Part shown: positions 1-9,800 of the stretch, piece by piece | How the letters are laid out: each line of letters begins with the position of its first letter | How positions within the stretch are numbered: position 1 is the stretch's first letter | Assembly: GCA_002786025.1 (NCBI GenBank) | Contig: NHNW01000007.1 | Coordinates: 682,001 to 746,000 of the forward strand | Source of the DNA: Zasmidium citrigriseum | Taxonomy: Eukaryota > Ascomycota > Dothideomycetes > Mycosphaerellales > Mycosphaerellaceae | DNA: 64,000 nt | Reading direction: 5' to 3' | Translations under genes and position numbers: made by a program | The notes under the pieces: model-generated | Seen by the model: only the letters and a program-made list of their open reading frames with translations | What the model was told of the DNA's origin: nothing | Databases searched by the model: none

Positions 1-176
1 CTTGCTGTTCACCCAGAACCCCCTATAGTCCGATGACTTTGCGGTAATAGACGGCGGCTGTTACTTGCGCCCATACCTTAGGTTTAAGATAGCACGCCTT
101 ACGACTGCGCCAACCCCCCGCGGTAGGTGTGCGAATTCTTGGTTGAATTCTTGGATGTTGAGGGGTTTGATTTGGG

Positions 177-854
177 CTATGAAGGTTGGTTGAGAGCTTG
201 CTCCTCGCTATCGGACAGCTCAGCTTTTCGGTCGAGCCTGTCTATCAGCGAAGCGAGGTACTCCAATTCCCACGGCACAGAGTCTCGATTCTTGACAAAA
301 TCGGGTAGCACTTGCCTCGCCACCGAGCAGAAATGTTCCTCCAGCTGATCGGTCTCCCTTCGCCGCTTCTCATCCATAACATTCTGGCAATGATTTCGAT
401 AAATCTGCCAGCCTCCAAGCACCGCACACAGGACACTGGTATACAGCACGCCGACAAAATAAATCGACACAAGGATCGTCACCTCAACACACGCCTAGAG
501 TACGAAATCGAAGATCAAGTCGATTCTCTCCATCCTCTCCGAGAACTTGTTGGCGCTCTTGCGCAATTCTTCAGTGGAAGACTTCAGGTTGGCCACAGAT
601 TGCTCGAACAGAGCGTTCCATTCCTCTGGGTCTCGGTTTGGGTCTTTGCTCAGTTGTTCGATTCGCTCTTGGAGTTGAGGGCGGTCGAAGGATTTGATGT
701 GCGAGTAGCGAGAGGGTATGTCTTTCGTTGGCTCCCGGTGGAATGGGTCGTCGACGTGCTCTTGATTCGAGTGTGCTCGCTTGGTTGGCTCCTCAAATCG
801 GATCCTGCATTCTCTCTGGTGGAGAGGGTCTTCAGAGGAAGTACTGTAGGACAT
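177..854 (-). pseudogene. Membrane-anchored small protein with an in-frame TAG (broken gene or readthrough)
   Basis: Two open stretches, 495-854 and 177-482, lie in the same minus-strand frame and are separated only by one TAG codon at 495-497. The first part (119 residues from the ATG at 852-854) is charged and helical. The codons on both sides of the TAG form a hydrophobic segment (LIFDFVL, stop, then ILVSIYFVGVLYTSVLCAVLGG) that reads as one membrane helix, followed by a charged tail ending DSEEQALNQPS. The TAG could be a CAG altered by a C-to-T change, which is the RIP-type change, but one such change could also be ordinary mutation or a sequencing error. I saw no good intron that removes the stop and keeps the downstream frame. 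Layout (soluble N-terminus, C-terminal membrane helix) and strand match the next three genes, so it may be a distant member of that cluster. Function unknown. Confidence 0.55.
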
Positions 855-1152
855 ATCGCAGGATGTGGTAGTCGTCGCAGGTTCAGAAGGATTTGGTGAG
901 TACTGAAATTAGGACATTTGTGAATGGAATAGCTTCAAGGCGCTTTTTATATTGACATGACTCGAGTTTGCAATTGCTAATTATCTGATCTGCTTGTCTT
1001 CGCCACGGCGACAACCCCAAGCAGATTGTTCTCATCACACATCGGCATCGTGTGCCCCAAACCCAGCGCCATTGCCAGATTGACAATCCTCAGTAGGAGA
1101 ACCTGGCACATTCGCACTACTTTCTCCTCCACGCCACGCAAGTCCGGCAATC

Positions 1153-1938
1153 CTATCCGTCCAGAGCAGCCTGCATCAGCATATGACCCACAGTGCCGAA
1201 AAACATCATAAAGGCGAATGGCAGCATCATCATCTCGAGGAGCCGGAATCCGCGCTGCTTGAGCCAGAAATTGTTCTTGCTGGCCTCGTTTAGAAGCTGG
1301 GCTTGCTCGAAGGCTTCGTTGTCGGCAACTTCCTGGTTGGAGAGCTTCTTGTTGATTTGCTCGTCGGCCTTTTGTCTAGCCCGCTTGTTGGCTTTCTTTT
1401 CGCGCTGCTCTTTGGTTTTGACTTTGCGCTCCGGCCACTTGCCGAACTTCTCCTTGCGACAGAATCTCCTGCCCGTCGCTCTGTCGATGCCCATTACTTG
1501 CTGGACTCCCCATCCGCCTTCATCTTCGTCTGCCGCTTCAGCTTCCTGGGCTTCATTGTCGCCGGCGTCTTGGTCGGAGAGATACTTGTAGGTATTCTTG
1601 TTGGACTTCTTGGTGGACTTCTTGTTTGCCCTCGTTCCACGCTTCTCCTCCTGAGTCTTCTTGGTAGGCGACTTTCCGAACGCACGCTTGCCGCAGACCT
1701 TCCATTCTTCCTCGCTATCGGGGTTCTGGTCACCCTCATCTGCCGACAGCAAGCGGTTCAGAGTCTCCACGACCTCCTTGGCATCTTCTCCACTGCTCAG
1801 GCGCTGCGCGAGTGTGTCCAAGGCTTGCGACAGTTGCTCGAGGTAAGCTTTGTCCTGGACTGAGCTTAGGCGGTCGAAGGCTTTGTTGATGATGGCGTGG
1901 TCGGCGTCGTCGCCGAGGCGGCGGGTGAAGGACTCCAT
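1153..1938 (-). CDS. Tail-anchored repeat protein of unknown function, paralogue A
   Basis: Single-exon gene for 261 residues. I chose the ATG at 1936-1938 because the frame runs further upstream but the neighbouring paralogue aligns exactly from this Met (MESFTRRL here, MEDLTRQL there). Residues 1-70 form a helical module shared with the gene at 2341-3495: AFDRL, a Q-D-x-x-YL-x-QL pattern, then TLA and a GED motif. Residues 82-131 and 160-211 are an internal duplication: both run C-x-K-x-x-FGK, then a Lys-rich stretch with ANK, then LS(D/N)Q, then DNEA. A hydrophobic segment at about 232-258 is a likely C-terminal membrane helix. No enzyme motif is visible. The Lys/Arg-rich middle could bind nucleic acid or acidic partners, but that is a guess. 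I do not recognise a named family. Confidence 0.75.
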   Translation of the reverse strand: MESFTRRLGDDADHAIINKAFDRLSSVQDKAYLEQLSQALDTLAQRLSSGEDAKEVVETLNRLLSADEGDQNPDSEEEWKVCGKRAFGKSPTKKTQEEKRGTRANKKSTKKSNKNTYKYLSDQDAGDNEAQEAEAADEDEGGWGVQQVMGIDRATGRRFCRKEKFGKWPERKVKTKEQREKKANKRARQKADEQINKKLSNQEVADNEAFEQAQLLNEASKNNFWLKQRGFRLLEMMMLPFAFMMFFGTVGHMLMQAALDG

Positions 1939-2340
1939 TGTGTGGGTTCTCGAGGTGGCGAAGACGGTTTTGGAGGAGTTGAACAGTGTTGTATGTGGCG
2001 TCAGAAGGTGGTATATTGTTGGTTGAAGCGCGATTGTGGAAACGCGAGGTGCTGTGTCGGAAGTTTTTAACTGTGCGCCGGGGGTGTCATCTGCGTAGCA
2101 CGGACCATCAAGTGAATGTTCTGACGTGCATGTGAAGCCTATGATATTCACTAGCAATGCCCAAGTGTCTCTTTCAGCTGGCCAATAGCGACATCGCTTT
2201 AAGAGAGAGACTCGAGGATGGGCGGGAGACGCTAGATGTTGTGTTCGAAGCTTGGTTCGAGAGGGTCAGAAGAAGAATGCAAGTTCAAACGCACATGTTG
2301 TATTTCCCATCTGTTGAGCTCCTAATTCCTGAACATGATC
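1939..2340. other. Intergenic, between paralogues A and B
   Basis: This 402-bp gap is upstream of paralogue A and downstream of paralogue B. The frame of A stays open for another 73 codons but has no homology to B, so I treat it as promoter and 5' UTR. A plus-strand open frame (2157-2564) overlaps the end of B and does not look like protein. No RNA gene or repeat seen. Confidence 0.4.
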
Positions 2341-3495
2341 TCAGTCGCTTGCGCCGTGCGGCTGAGTACTTCCACACGCGCAAGCGAGCCCGAAGACCAG
2401 CAAGCCCACACAAACAACCTCCATCACCAATCCGCTGTCCCAGCCCTCCTCTCCCAAGACCCAGACCCGCACCACCATCAGCGTCACGGTCCCCAGAAGG
2501 AAGATGCGCCAAGTCCTCGCCAAACCCTTCTCCAGATCCCGCCAGTCTCCCTGTGTCGGGTTGATGCCATTCGTTGGCGGGAGACCGAGGGAGCAGGCAA
2601 CGACCAAAGTGCTGAGCTGCAGGACTGGTAGGAGGCCGAGGACGTAGTAGGAAGTGCAGATCATGGCGAGCCAGAGAGTGCATTCGTGGAGATATTCGAG
2701 GGTCTTGTCGTCGAAGCTGTTTTTGTCGGCATTCGTCTTGCTGAGCTTGCGCTTCACCTGCTTGACGATCTTCTCGCTGAAGACATTCTTCTTCTTGACG
2801 ATCTTCTCGGTGAAGCTGTTCTTCCTCTTGACCATTTTCATCGCCACTGGCTTCTTCTGGACCATCACCATCTGCGTCTCCACTGACTTCAGCTTAGCCT
2901 CAACCATCTGCGTCTCCACTGGCTTCTTCTGAACCACTACCTTCTTCTGAACCATCGCCATCTGCGTCTCCATTGACTTCAGCTTAGCCTCAACCATCTG
3001 CATCTCCTCCTGCGGCTTCTTCCTGACCATCACCATCGGCGTCTCCACCGACTTCAGCTTAGCCTCAACCATCTGCATCTCCTCCTGCGGCTTCTTCCGG
3101 ACCATCACCATCGGCGTCTCCACTGGCTTCATCTTAGCCACCACCATCTGTGTCTCCACTGGCTTCATCTTAGCCTTAACCATCTGCATCTCCTCCTCCG
3201 GCTTCTTCTGAATCATTTGCATCTCCACCTTCTGCAGGATCTCATCTTCCTCATCGTCTCCCTCGTCGGCTGCCTCGACCTTGCTGTCCTCAGCTACAGG
3301 CACGATCAGCCTATCAAAAGTTCTCGCGATCGCCAGCGGATCCTCGCCATTCTCGACCCGGTGTGCTAGAGTCTCCATCGCCAACGTCAGTTGGTCGAGG
3401 TACTTGGGGTCTTGGGCAGCAATTAGGCGCTCGAAGGCTTCTTGGATGGTGGTCGGGTCGGCGCCGGCGGCGAGTTGGCGGGTGAGGTCCTCCAT
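2341..3495 (-). CDS. Repeat-rich membrane protein of unknown function, paralogue B
   Basis: Single exon, 384 residues, start at the ATG at 3493-3495 (MEDLTRQL), chosen by alignment with paralogue A; the longer upstream frame has no support. Residues 1-70 match the A module (AFERL, QDPKYLDQL, GEDP). Residues about 95-222 are built from Met/Lys-rich repeats, with alternating KSVETPMVMV and KKPQEEMQMVEAKL elements; two copies in the DNA are offset by exactly 75 bp (from 2975 and from 3050). A second small repeat follows (SFTEKIVKKK and VFSEKIVK). Three or four hydrophobic segments occupy about 272-302, 330-346 and 354-374, so this is probably a multi-pass membrane protein with a long cytosolic repeat stalk. 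Function unknown. Repeat number probably varies between strains, since the repeat DNA is nearly identical between copies. Confidence 0.72.
   Translation of the reverse strand: MEDLTRQLAAGADPTTIQEAFERLIAAQDPKYLDQLTLAMETLAHRVENGEDPLAIARTFDRLIVPVAEDSKVEAADEGDDEEDEILQKVEMQMIQKKPEEEMQMVKAKMKPVETQMVVAKMKPVETPMVMVRKKPQEEMQMVEAKLKSVETPMVMVRKKPQEEMQMVEAKLKSMETQMAMVQKKVVVQKKPVETQMVEAKLKSVETQMVMVQKKPVAMKMVKRKNSFTEKIVKKKNVFSEKIVKQVKRKLSKTNADKNSFDDKTLEYLHECTLWLAMICTSYYVLGLLPVLQLSTLVVACSLGLPPTNGINPTQGDWRDLEKGLARTWRIFLLGTVTLMVVRVWVLGEEGWDSGLVMEVVCVGLLVFGLACACGSTQPHGASD
2845..3220 (-). repeat. Coding minisatellite within paralogue B
   Basis: Imperfect tandem repeats inside the coding sequence. Two adjacent 75-bp units start at 2975 and 3050 and are nearly identical; shorter and more diverged units lie on either side. 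The unit is 25 codons, so copy-number change keeps the reading frame. Confidence 0.8.
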
Positions 3496-3728
3496 GGTGT
3501 TGGATGCTTCTCTGTGAGATGGTATTGCTGGGAAGGTAACGCTGATGTTGAGGGGATGTCCAATGGTGATGTCGAGGGGATGTCTGAAGGTGGTGATGGT
3601 TGAAGCGCAATGTTGGAACGGCGAGGTGGGATGTAGAGGAAGGTCGGAAGTTTCGAGGAGCGTCACAAATGCCATGTGCGTCGCACAGACCACCAAGTGA
3701 ATCGCTAACATCGCACGTGAAGCCCCCC

Positions 3729-4391
3729 TTAAGACCAAAGCAACCCCTTCACCTGCACCAGTGGTCCCGAAAGAACCAGCAACCCGAAATAGATCGCCCA
3801 TAGTACCAGAACCAACAACCTCGCCCCCCAATGCCAGACCCACAGTAACGCAATAGCAGTAAAAACCACCGGCGGACACACCCAAACAGGCCAATTCTTC
3901 TTCTGCTTTATATTAAGCCCCACAGACACCGCCGTCCCAAAACACATCACATTCAGCATCGCGCAGATGTACACATACACAAGACCCAAGAACATTCTCA
4001 TCATCCATACCGCCGCCCATTTGCCCCAGGTCATGTCCTCCTCATGAGTCACTTCTGGCGATTTCATTGGCTCCCTCGCATTGCTCTTCTCGGCTGCGAT
4101 GCCAGCTATGCTCGCCTGCTTTTGCTGCTCTCTTGTGTCCACTTCCGTCTCCAGGACGTGTTCTTCGGCTTCGATGAAAGCGATTCGCTCCTGGGCCTTC
4201 TCGCTGCGTTGACGGCCGAGGGCGGGCTGAAGGTGTTTGGTTTGGACTTGTAGGGTGGTGCGTTCTTTGGCTGGGGAGGTAGGTTGAGATGATGAGGTGG
4301 AATGTGGTGGGGCAGGTGGTGGTGAGGCGGGCGTTGGCGACTTGCACAGTGGTGAGGCGAGCGGTGGTGAGGTGAATGGCGAAGAGGCCAT
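3729..4391 (-). CDS. Small multi-pass membrane protein with a Pro/Ser-rich N-terminus
   Basis: Single exon, 220 residues from the ATG at 4389-4391. Residues 1-42 are Pro/Ser/Thr-rich with repeated SPP and TSP; residues about 60-100 are charged and helical; residues about 118-215 hold three or four hydrophobic segments (around MRMFLGLVYVYICAMLNVMC, VCPPVVFTAIALLWVW and LLVLVLWAIYFGLLVLSG). It lies 233 bp upstream of paralogue B on the same strand and has the same general layout as A and B, but I cannot align its N-terminus with their shared module. No enzyme motif is seen. It could be a diverged cluster member or an unrelated orphan gene. Confidence 0.6.
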   Translation of the reverse strand: MASSPFTSPPLASPLCKSPTPASPPPAPPHSTSSSQPTSPAKERTTLQVQTKHLQPALGRQRSEKAQERIAFIEAEEHVLETEVDTREQQKQASIAGIAAEKSNAREPMKSPEVTHEEDMTWGKWAAVWMMRMFLGLVYVYICAMLNVMCFGTAVSVGLNIKQKKNWPVWVCPPVVFTAIALLWVWHWGARLLVLVLWAIYFGLLVLSGPLVQVKGLLWS

Positions 4392-4747
4392 TTTTGTTGG
4401 GTTCGGTATCGGTGGCGGAGGGAGGGGTGGAATGTGCGGTGATGGCGTTGAAGATGAGTTGCAATATGTTCGTTGATAGGGTGCGCAAAGTCGATGGTCT
4501 CTAAAGTGAAGTCCCCTTGGCCTGTTCGTGAAGCTGATGCGTGAGGTGTTCTGCTGTCGTTATTGTTGTAAAGTGAACAGCGCTTGCTCGCCTTTTGAAT
4601 CCACAAGTCAATGTTCAGTGGCAGTGACGCTTAAATGGAGTGACGAAAAAGGTGTATGATGAGATGCGCAGTGTTACTGACATCTTGGGATGTTGATCCG
4701 TCCAACATTGAGGTTTCCACATGTGTCGCACCAAAACTTCCTTCCCG
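4392..4747. other. Intergenic, 356 bp
   Basis: This gap lies upstream of the 3729-4391 gene and downstream of the MIT-domain gene. Open frames in it are arginine- or histidine-rich shadows. No supportable gene, RNA or repeat. Confidence 0.4.
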
Positions 4748-6304
4748 CTATGACGCCGCTGTCTCGGGAGCAGCGTTTGCCTCCTCAACAGCTCTTTCCC
4801 CCTTCTCCCTCTTCGCCCGTTCTTTGTCCCTCGCACTCTTCTTGAGATCATTCCACTTCGTCTCATACGCTTTGATCTTCTTCTCGTGCTTAGCGTTGAT
4901 ACTCTGCAATTTGGCACTTTCCTCCGCCTGAGTTTCCAGCTGCAATTCCAACTGTCTCAGCCGCTCCGCCAAAGCGGGATCAGGAGCCACACCTTGCTGT
5001 CTTTCCTGATGGCCGATGCTGGCCATGCTCTGAGTAAGAGCTGCCATTGAAGCATCTTGAGCATGAGACTCGAAATCTGCAAGGCGTGTGGCGAGTTTCT
5101 CAAGGGTCGCTTTGAGCGTCGCATTCTGTAGTTCGAGCTCCTCATGCGTTGCATTCTTTCCGAAAGAGTTCCTCCCACCTTGTGAAGAGTGACGACTGTG
5201 TCGAGGAGAAGGCGGCACCTGAGCTTCCTGTGCATCAACGAACTCCCCATCATCGTCTTCGTCAATGCCTCCGAGTTGTTGTTGCTGCGCTTTTGCGATG
5301 TCTGCGTATGAGTATGTGCCACCACCTTTCTGTACCACGTAGAAGCTCTCAGCGGGTCCAAAAGCGTGGCCTTGCATTCCCCGCTGGCGGTGTTCGTCTT
5401 CGATGGCGTCCAGAGCGGCTTTAGAGAAGATTTTCTTTACGTCTGGGTCATTGCTTGCTTTCACGGTGTTCTTGGCTTGCTTTTGCTTGTTCTGCTCAGC
5501 CAGAGCATCTTCTGCTGTGAGTGGCAGACCTGCATATGCCAATACTGAAGATAGTTTGGACATGGTTCCCGTTGTGAGGTTGCTGTAGAAGCTGGCGAAT
5601 GCTGCGTCATCTTCACGCTTCTTGGCTTTGCTCACAGAGAGATTCTGGCTGTCCATAATCGAGGGCGGGATCTTCGGCGGTGGAGGGCCAGGTCTACTGC
5701 GCCGATGGGACTCTGGTGATAACTGCCTCGCTCTGGCCTGGGCTGCTGCTGAGGGTGGATTCCTGCCTGGCTGTGGAATACCGCGTCGAGATGCAATATC
5801 TCTGGCCAAAGAAGGAGATGAGTCTCTTGTTTGACTGCCGAATCTGGCTGCGGCGAGTGCTCCGGTGGTGGACTTGGATTTGGAAGGTTGAGGGGCAGCA
5901 TTCTGAGGTTGTGCGAAATCGTGTCTTGACACAGCAGGATCTGGAGATTTTGTGCGCTCCGAGTGTGGCTCTGGCTCTGGAGGAGAATCATGATTCTTGA
6001 TGAGATTGGCAAGTTTGAGGTGTTGCTCTTCGAGGAGCTTCAGTATTCGGAGTGCCTTTGCCACTGTCAGTCAGGAATGATGAGAATGACGGTCCGTTCT
6101 GTACTTCATAATCATTCGTGCCTCTCGAGGCTTTGGCAAAGTCGGCGGCAGCATGCTGATGTTCTTCGGCCGCTTCGGTCAAGTGGATCTGATCGGTTTC
6201 CTCCGCAGCCTTTCGCGCATGTGCGTGTGCCTGACTCAGATTAGAACAAAGTCTACCGATTTCACGTCCATACGTACCGAGGTCAAGGGCGCGAGCTCGG
6301 CCAT
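4748..6304 (-). CDS. MIT-domain and coiled-coil protein, Atg38-like
   Basis: Three exons: 6304-6278, 6230-6105 and 6055-4748, with introns of 47 bp (6231-6277) and 49 bp (6056-6104). Joined product is 486 residues. Exons 1-3 together give an N-terminal three-helix MIT-like domain (residues 1 to about 70): AHAHARKAAEETDQIHL, then EAAEEHQHAAADF, then EALRILKLLEEQHLKLANL. This layout is typical of fungal Atg38/NRBF2-type proteins, which join Atg14 and the Vps34 PI3-kinase complex I in autophagy (family knowledge). The middle is Pro/Ser-rich and disordered, and the last 150 residues are coiled coil (about 330-470) with a Lys/Glu-rich tail. The second intron's acceptor (AAAG, ending at 6056) was chosen because it alone keeps the third helix in frame. 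Exon 1 encodes only nine residues. A general MIT-domain protein is the main alternative. Confidence 0.7.
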
Positions 6305-6800
6305 GTTGACTTTTGTCGTAGCATAGGTTGGAAGATGGAATGGGCGATCTGAGGATGGATATCGATGAGGTGAAGTGGTCATCTGGCGCGTTTCACGTGG
6401 AGCCGTTTCGGCGCGCCCCACGCGGGCGTTCCAGAAGAAGCTTGGCGGGTAAAGTTTAAATGGCAGCAGCTCCGCCGCTCGCTCGCGATAAGTTGGAGCG
6501 GCTTGTCTTGTGACGCTTCTCTCGTTTCGTGTCCAGGGTTCCCTTTCTCTGTTTTCACACTCTACTCTCTCGATCTTCTTGGACCGCACGGCTTTCTTAT
6601 GTTCTGGCAGCAATCCACGGCAGACGGCAATCTTGGACGGAAGCGAGGAATCCTTCGCGACAGCGTGCAGGCCACGCCCGAGGCACAACAGTACAGCAGC
6701 ACTACCGCAACAACAAACTCCACCACGCGCAAACAAGCCAACACCGATATGTGACACTTTTTAATCGTACGACCCTCTACCATCCGTACACCACCCTGCT
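6305..6800. promoter_or_regulatory. Shared intergenic region between two divergent genes
   Basis: This 496-bp segment lies between the starts of the MIT-domain gene (minus) and the GRAM-VASt gene (plus), so it should hold both promoters and 5' UTRs. The part near the plus-strand gene is rich in CT and CA runs, as is usual near fungal starts. I cannot name specific sites. Confidence 0.45.
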
Positions 6801-9800
6801 GTGAAGCCCTCAATGGCAGACGTCGGGACGCCATCGCCACGTGGTGGGGCATTGTCGAAGCTACGCCGCAACAAAGGAATCGAAAGCGTATCCACCACTT
6901 CACTTCCGGCCACGTCGGGGGAGAGCGATGAAACTCCTGGAAATGCGCCTGAAAAAGACGGCCTCCGTGCATCTATGGAGAACGCAATCGACAAAGTGCG
7001 TCCCAGCTCACGAAGGCGGTCTGCGGACGAACGACCCAAGACCGAGGACGGTCCACCACGGAAGCTCTCTACACTCGTCTCGAAGGCCAAACGGAAAGTG
7101 AAGAAGGGCGACCGCGATGCAGACCTCAGTCAAACTACCAGCCGGGAATCGGGAATGGACCTCGTACTTCCAGGCAACAGCTCGAACTCTTCCTTGCTGT
7201 TTGATGAAAGCGGGCACAGCAGTCTATTGACGGACGATGAGAGGACAGACGGTGATGGGTAAGTGAGTTTTCATTCTGATTGTCTGGTGGGCACTCGTAC
7301 TCGGGTTCAGGGATCTTGTCTCGCTCCCAGGAACACGAGGTGTTTGCAGGCATGTGGTGCAGGGAGGAGCTGGTTGTTGCAGGGCGGAAGGGCCCGCTTT
7401 GCACGCGGCAAGCAAGCCAGCTTCGCTCGCATGGATCGCAATCGGATCTTGATGTCAGCGTTGGACGCCACGACCACGACTCGCTGCCAACACCACCATC
7501 CAGCCCTCAGCCTCAGGACCGCCTTTGCATTCAACACCATTTACACCCTTCTGGCCGGTCCAGCTGGTCTCGACTGCCGTTACTACACGCTGTTGATATT
7601 GCTTCATTCCTGCCAGCCCCTCAATTGACCAATCTTTGCGCAGAAAGCCAGTGAGGCCGTCTCTTTCGCCGCACCAGTCGCACGCCGGGTACTTGACCTT
7701 CTCATCCCCCGAAATCAACGCCTCCACAACCGCCGTCGTTTCCGCATCTGACATTGTCACGTCGCCTGAGGCTGTGTCGACAGCTGACCCCATCGCCAAC
7801 GTCAACGTTCCCCACATCGTTGAACCGCACGACAACGTGGACAACCTCCCTACTCCACCTGTACCCGAACGCAGTCCCTCGCCCGCCAACAAACTACGTG
7901 GCCCATTTACATTGTCTCGCAAAAAGTCTGGCGACGTTTCTGCGGCCAAGAGTGCTGCAGGCGGCAGCGGAGGGCTGGGAGGCTTGTTCAAGTCGTCGAG
8001 TAGGAGGAACAGTCTGAGCAGCAATCGACCCGGCAACGAGTCGCAACAAAAGCTTGAACAAGTGACACCTGCGCCGAAAGACAACGGGCCTGTAGACAAC
8101 AGCCAAGACCGGCCCGAGACTCCGAAGCCGCGTGGCATCGATACCTCAGTTCCTCTGACACCTCCCAACCTCACCGAGACTCCCACCACTCTAGTGACAC
8201 CGCCGACTCCGACCGATTTCAATAACTCTACGTTTCCTCGAGGTCCCGGGTCTCCCCAGAAAGCTTCCCCGTCACGCCCCTTGAGCTCCGTCGAAAGTAT
8301 AAGACATCGGCGAGCTCAGTCGGCGAATCTGCCAAGCAAACTCTCGACCTCCGTGAATGCGCCTCTTACCCCTACCGCTGAAGAGCTTAAGACGCCAGGT
8401 GGAACATTGACGCAGCCTCCCAATAGTGCCGCAGGATTCTTCTCGTCTGTCTTTTCAGCTGCGCAGAAAGCTGGCGCGTCGTTTGGCAGCTTCAACAACT
8501 TCAACGCCAACCAAAAGAGCAAGCCAACAAGTAGTGTGCAGACTGGGACAGAAGGAGGCGAAGAAGTGATTCCGGGTGTGGAGAGTAGGCCTGCGACTGG
8601 AGCCGGAGAGGAGAAGAAGCCGCTTGCGGTGGAGACACTTGGAAAGGGCAATCTCAGCCTGAGTCATCTTGGGATATCAGAGGATTCATCTCCAATGAAC
8701 TCCACAACAGAGCTGCAACAAAATGGACAAGCTCAAGGCGAGCAGTCCAGAAAGGCAGAGGAGGAAGCGGCCGCTCGTGCCGTGTCGTCTGCTTATGAGA
8801 AGCCGATAGCTGCTGTGGTGAGCCAAGCTCAAGGCAGACCAGCATCAATAGCTTCAAATGAGCGACTGACACTAAACGGTGACCAGACTCCCCCGCGGCC
8901 TATACACGAGCATGACAGTAGCCTCAGTGGAATCAAGCGTTCGGGTAGTGTTCGGAGCAAACTGAGCGGACGACGGAAACACAGGGGCAGCTCGGCGACG
9001 GCAGGCACTAGTAATTCTATTGCTGCTGCATTGCGTGATACCACTACAGGACTTGCCAACCCCGCCGTGCATGGAATTGGCCATCGATTGACTGGATTCG
9101 CTGTGGCGAGCAGCAAGCGCAACAAGGAGTTCCATCAACTGTTCAGAAGTGTTCCGGAGGATGACTATCTGATCGAAGATTACAGTGCGGCGTTGCAGAG
9201 GGACATTCTTCTACATGGCAGACTGTACGTCTCGGAAGGCCATGTCTGCTTCTCCAGCAACATCCTCGGATGGGTGACGAACTTGGTCATCAGCTTTGAT
9301 GAGATTGTCTCGGTGGAGAAGAAGAGCACGGCGGTCATCTTCCCCAATGCACTGGTGATCTCGACACTCCATGCCCGGAATACCTTTGCCAGTTTCGTGG
9401 CTCGCGACTCGACTTACGAACTTCTGATTGGAATCTGGAAGATTAGCCATCCCAACTTGAAGAGCTCATTGAATGGCGTGACTTTGGACGATGCAGGAAC
9501 CGGCGACAAGACCGAGGTTGCAGAGCCTGAAGGTTCCGAAGACGATACGGATGAAGGCAGTGAAGATGAGGTGTATGATGAAGATGCCGACGATGATGGT
9601 GGTAGTTTCACGGATGGTGGCATGGCAGCTAGTATCGCCGATAGCGAAGCTCCAGACATGGCCCTCAGCCGGAAGACATCAGCGATTCCAGTGTCGTCAG
9701 CAACCCAAGTCAGCTCAGGATCAAAAGGCCTAGAATCGGCAGATGCGGTTGTGACAGGCGCTGCATTGAGCAGCGAATTCCCCGGCGCGCCGACACATGA

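Noticed and set aside
1193..1863. Long plus-strand frames opposite paralogue A
   Set aside because: They are Leu/Ser-rich shadows of a Lys/Glu-rich gene on the other strand.
1939..2157. Upstream extension of paralogue A by 73 codons
   Set aside because: It has no counterpart in paralogue B, and the A/B alignment starts exactly at the internal Met (1936-1938).
3496..3894. Upstream extension of paralogue B by 133 codons
   Set aside because: It overlaps the end of the gene at 3729-4391 and shows no family similarity; the start at 3493-3495 aligns with paralogue A.
7455..8222. 255-codon minus-strand frame opposite the GRAM-VASt gene
   Set aside because: Gly/Ser/Leu-rich antisense shadow of the disordered N-terminal part; no ATG-supported homology.
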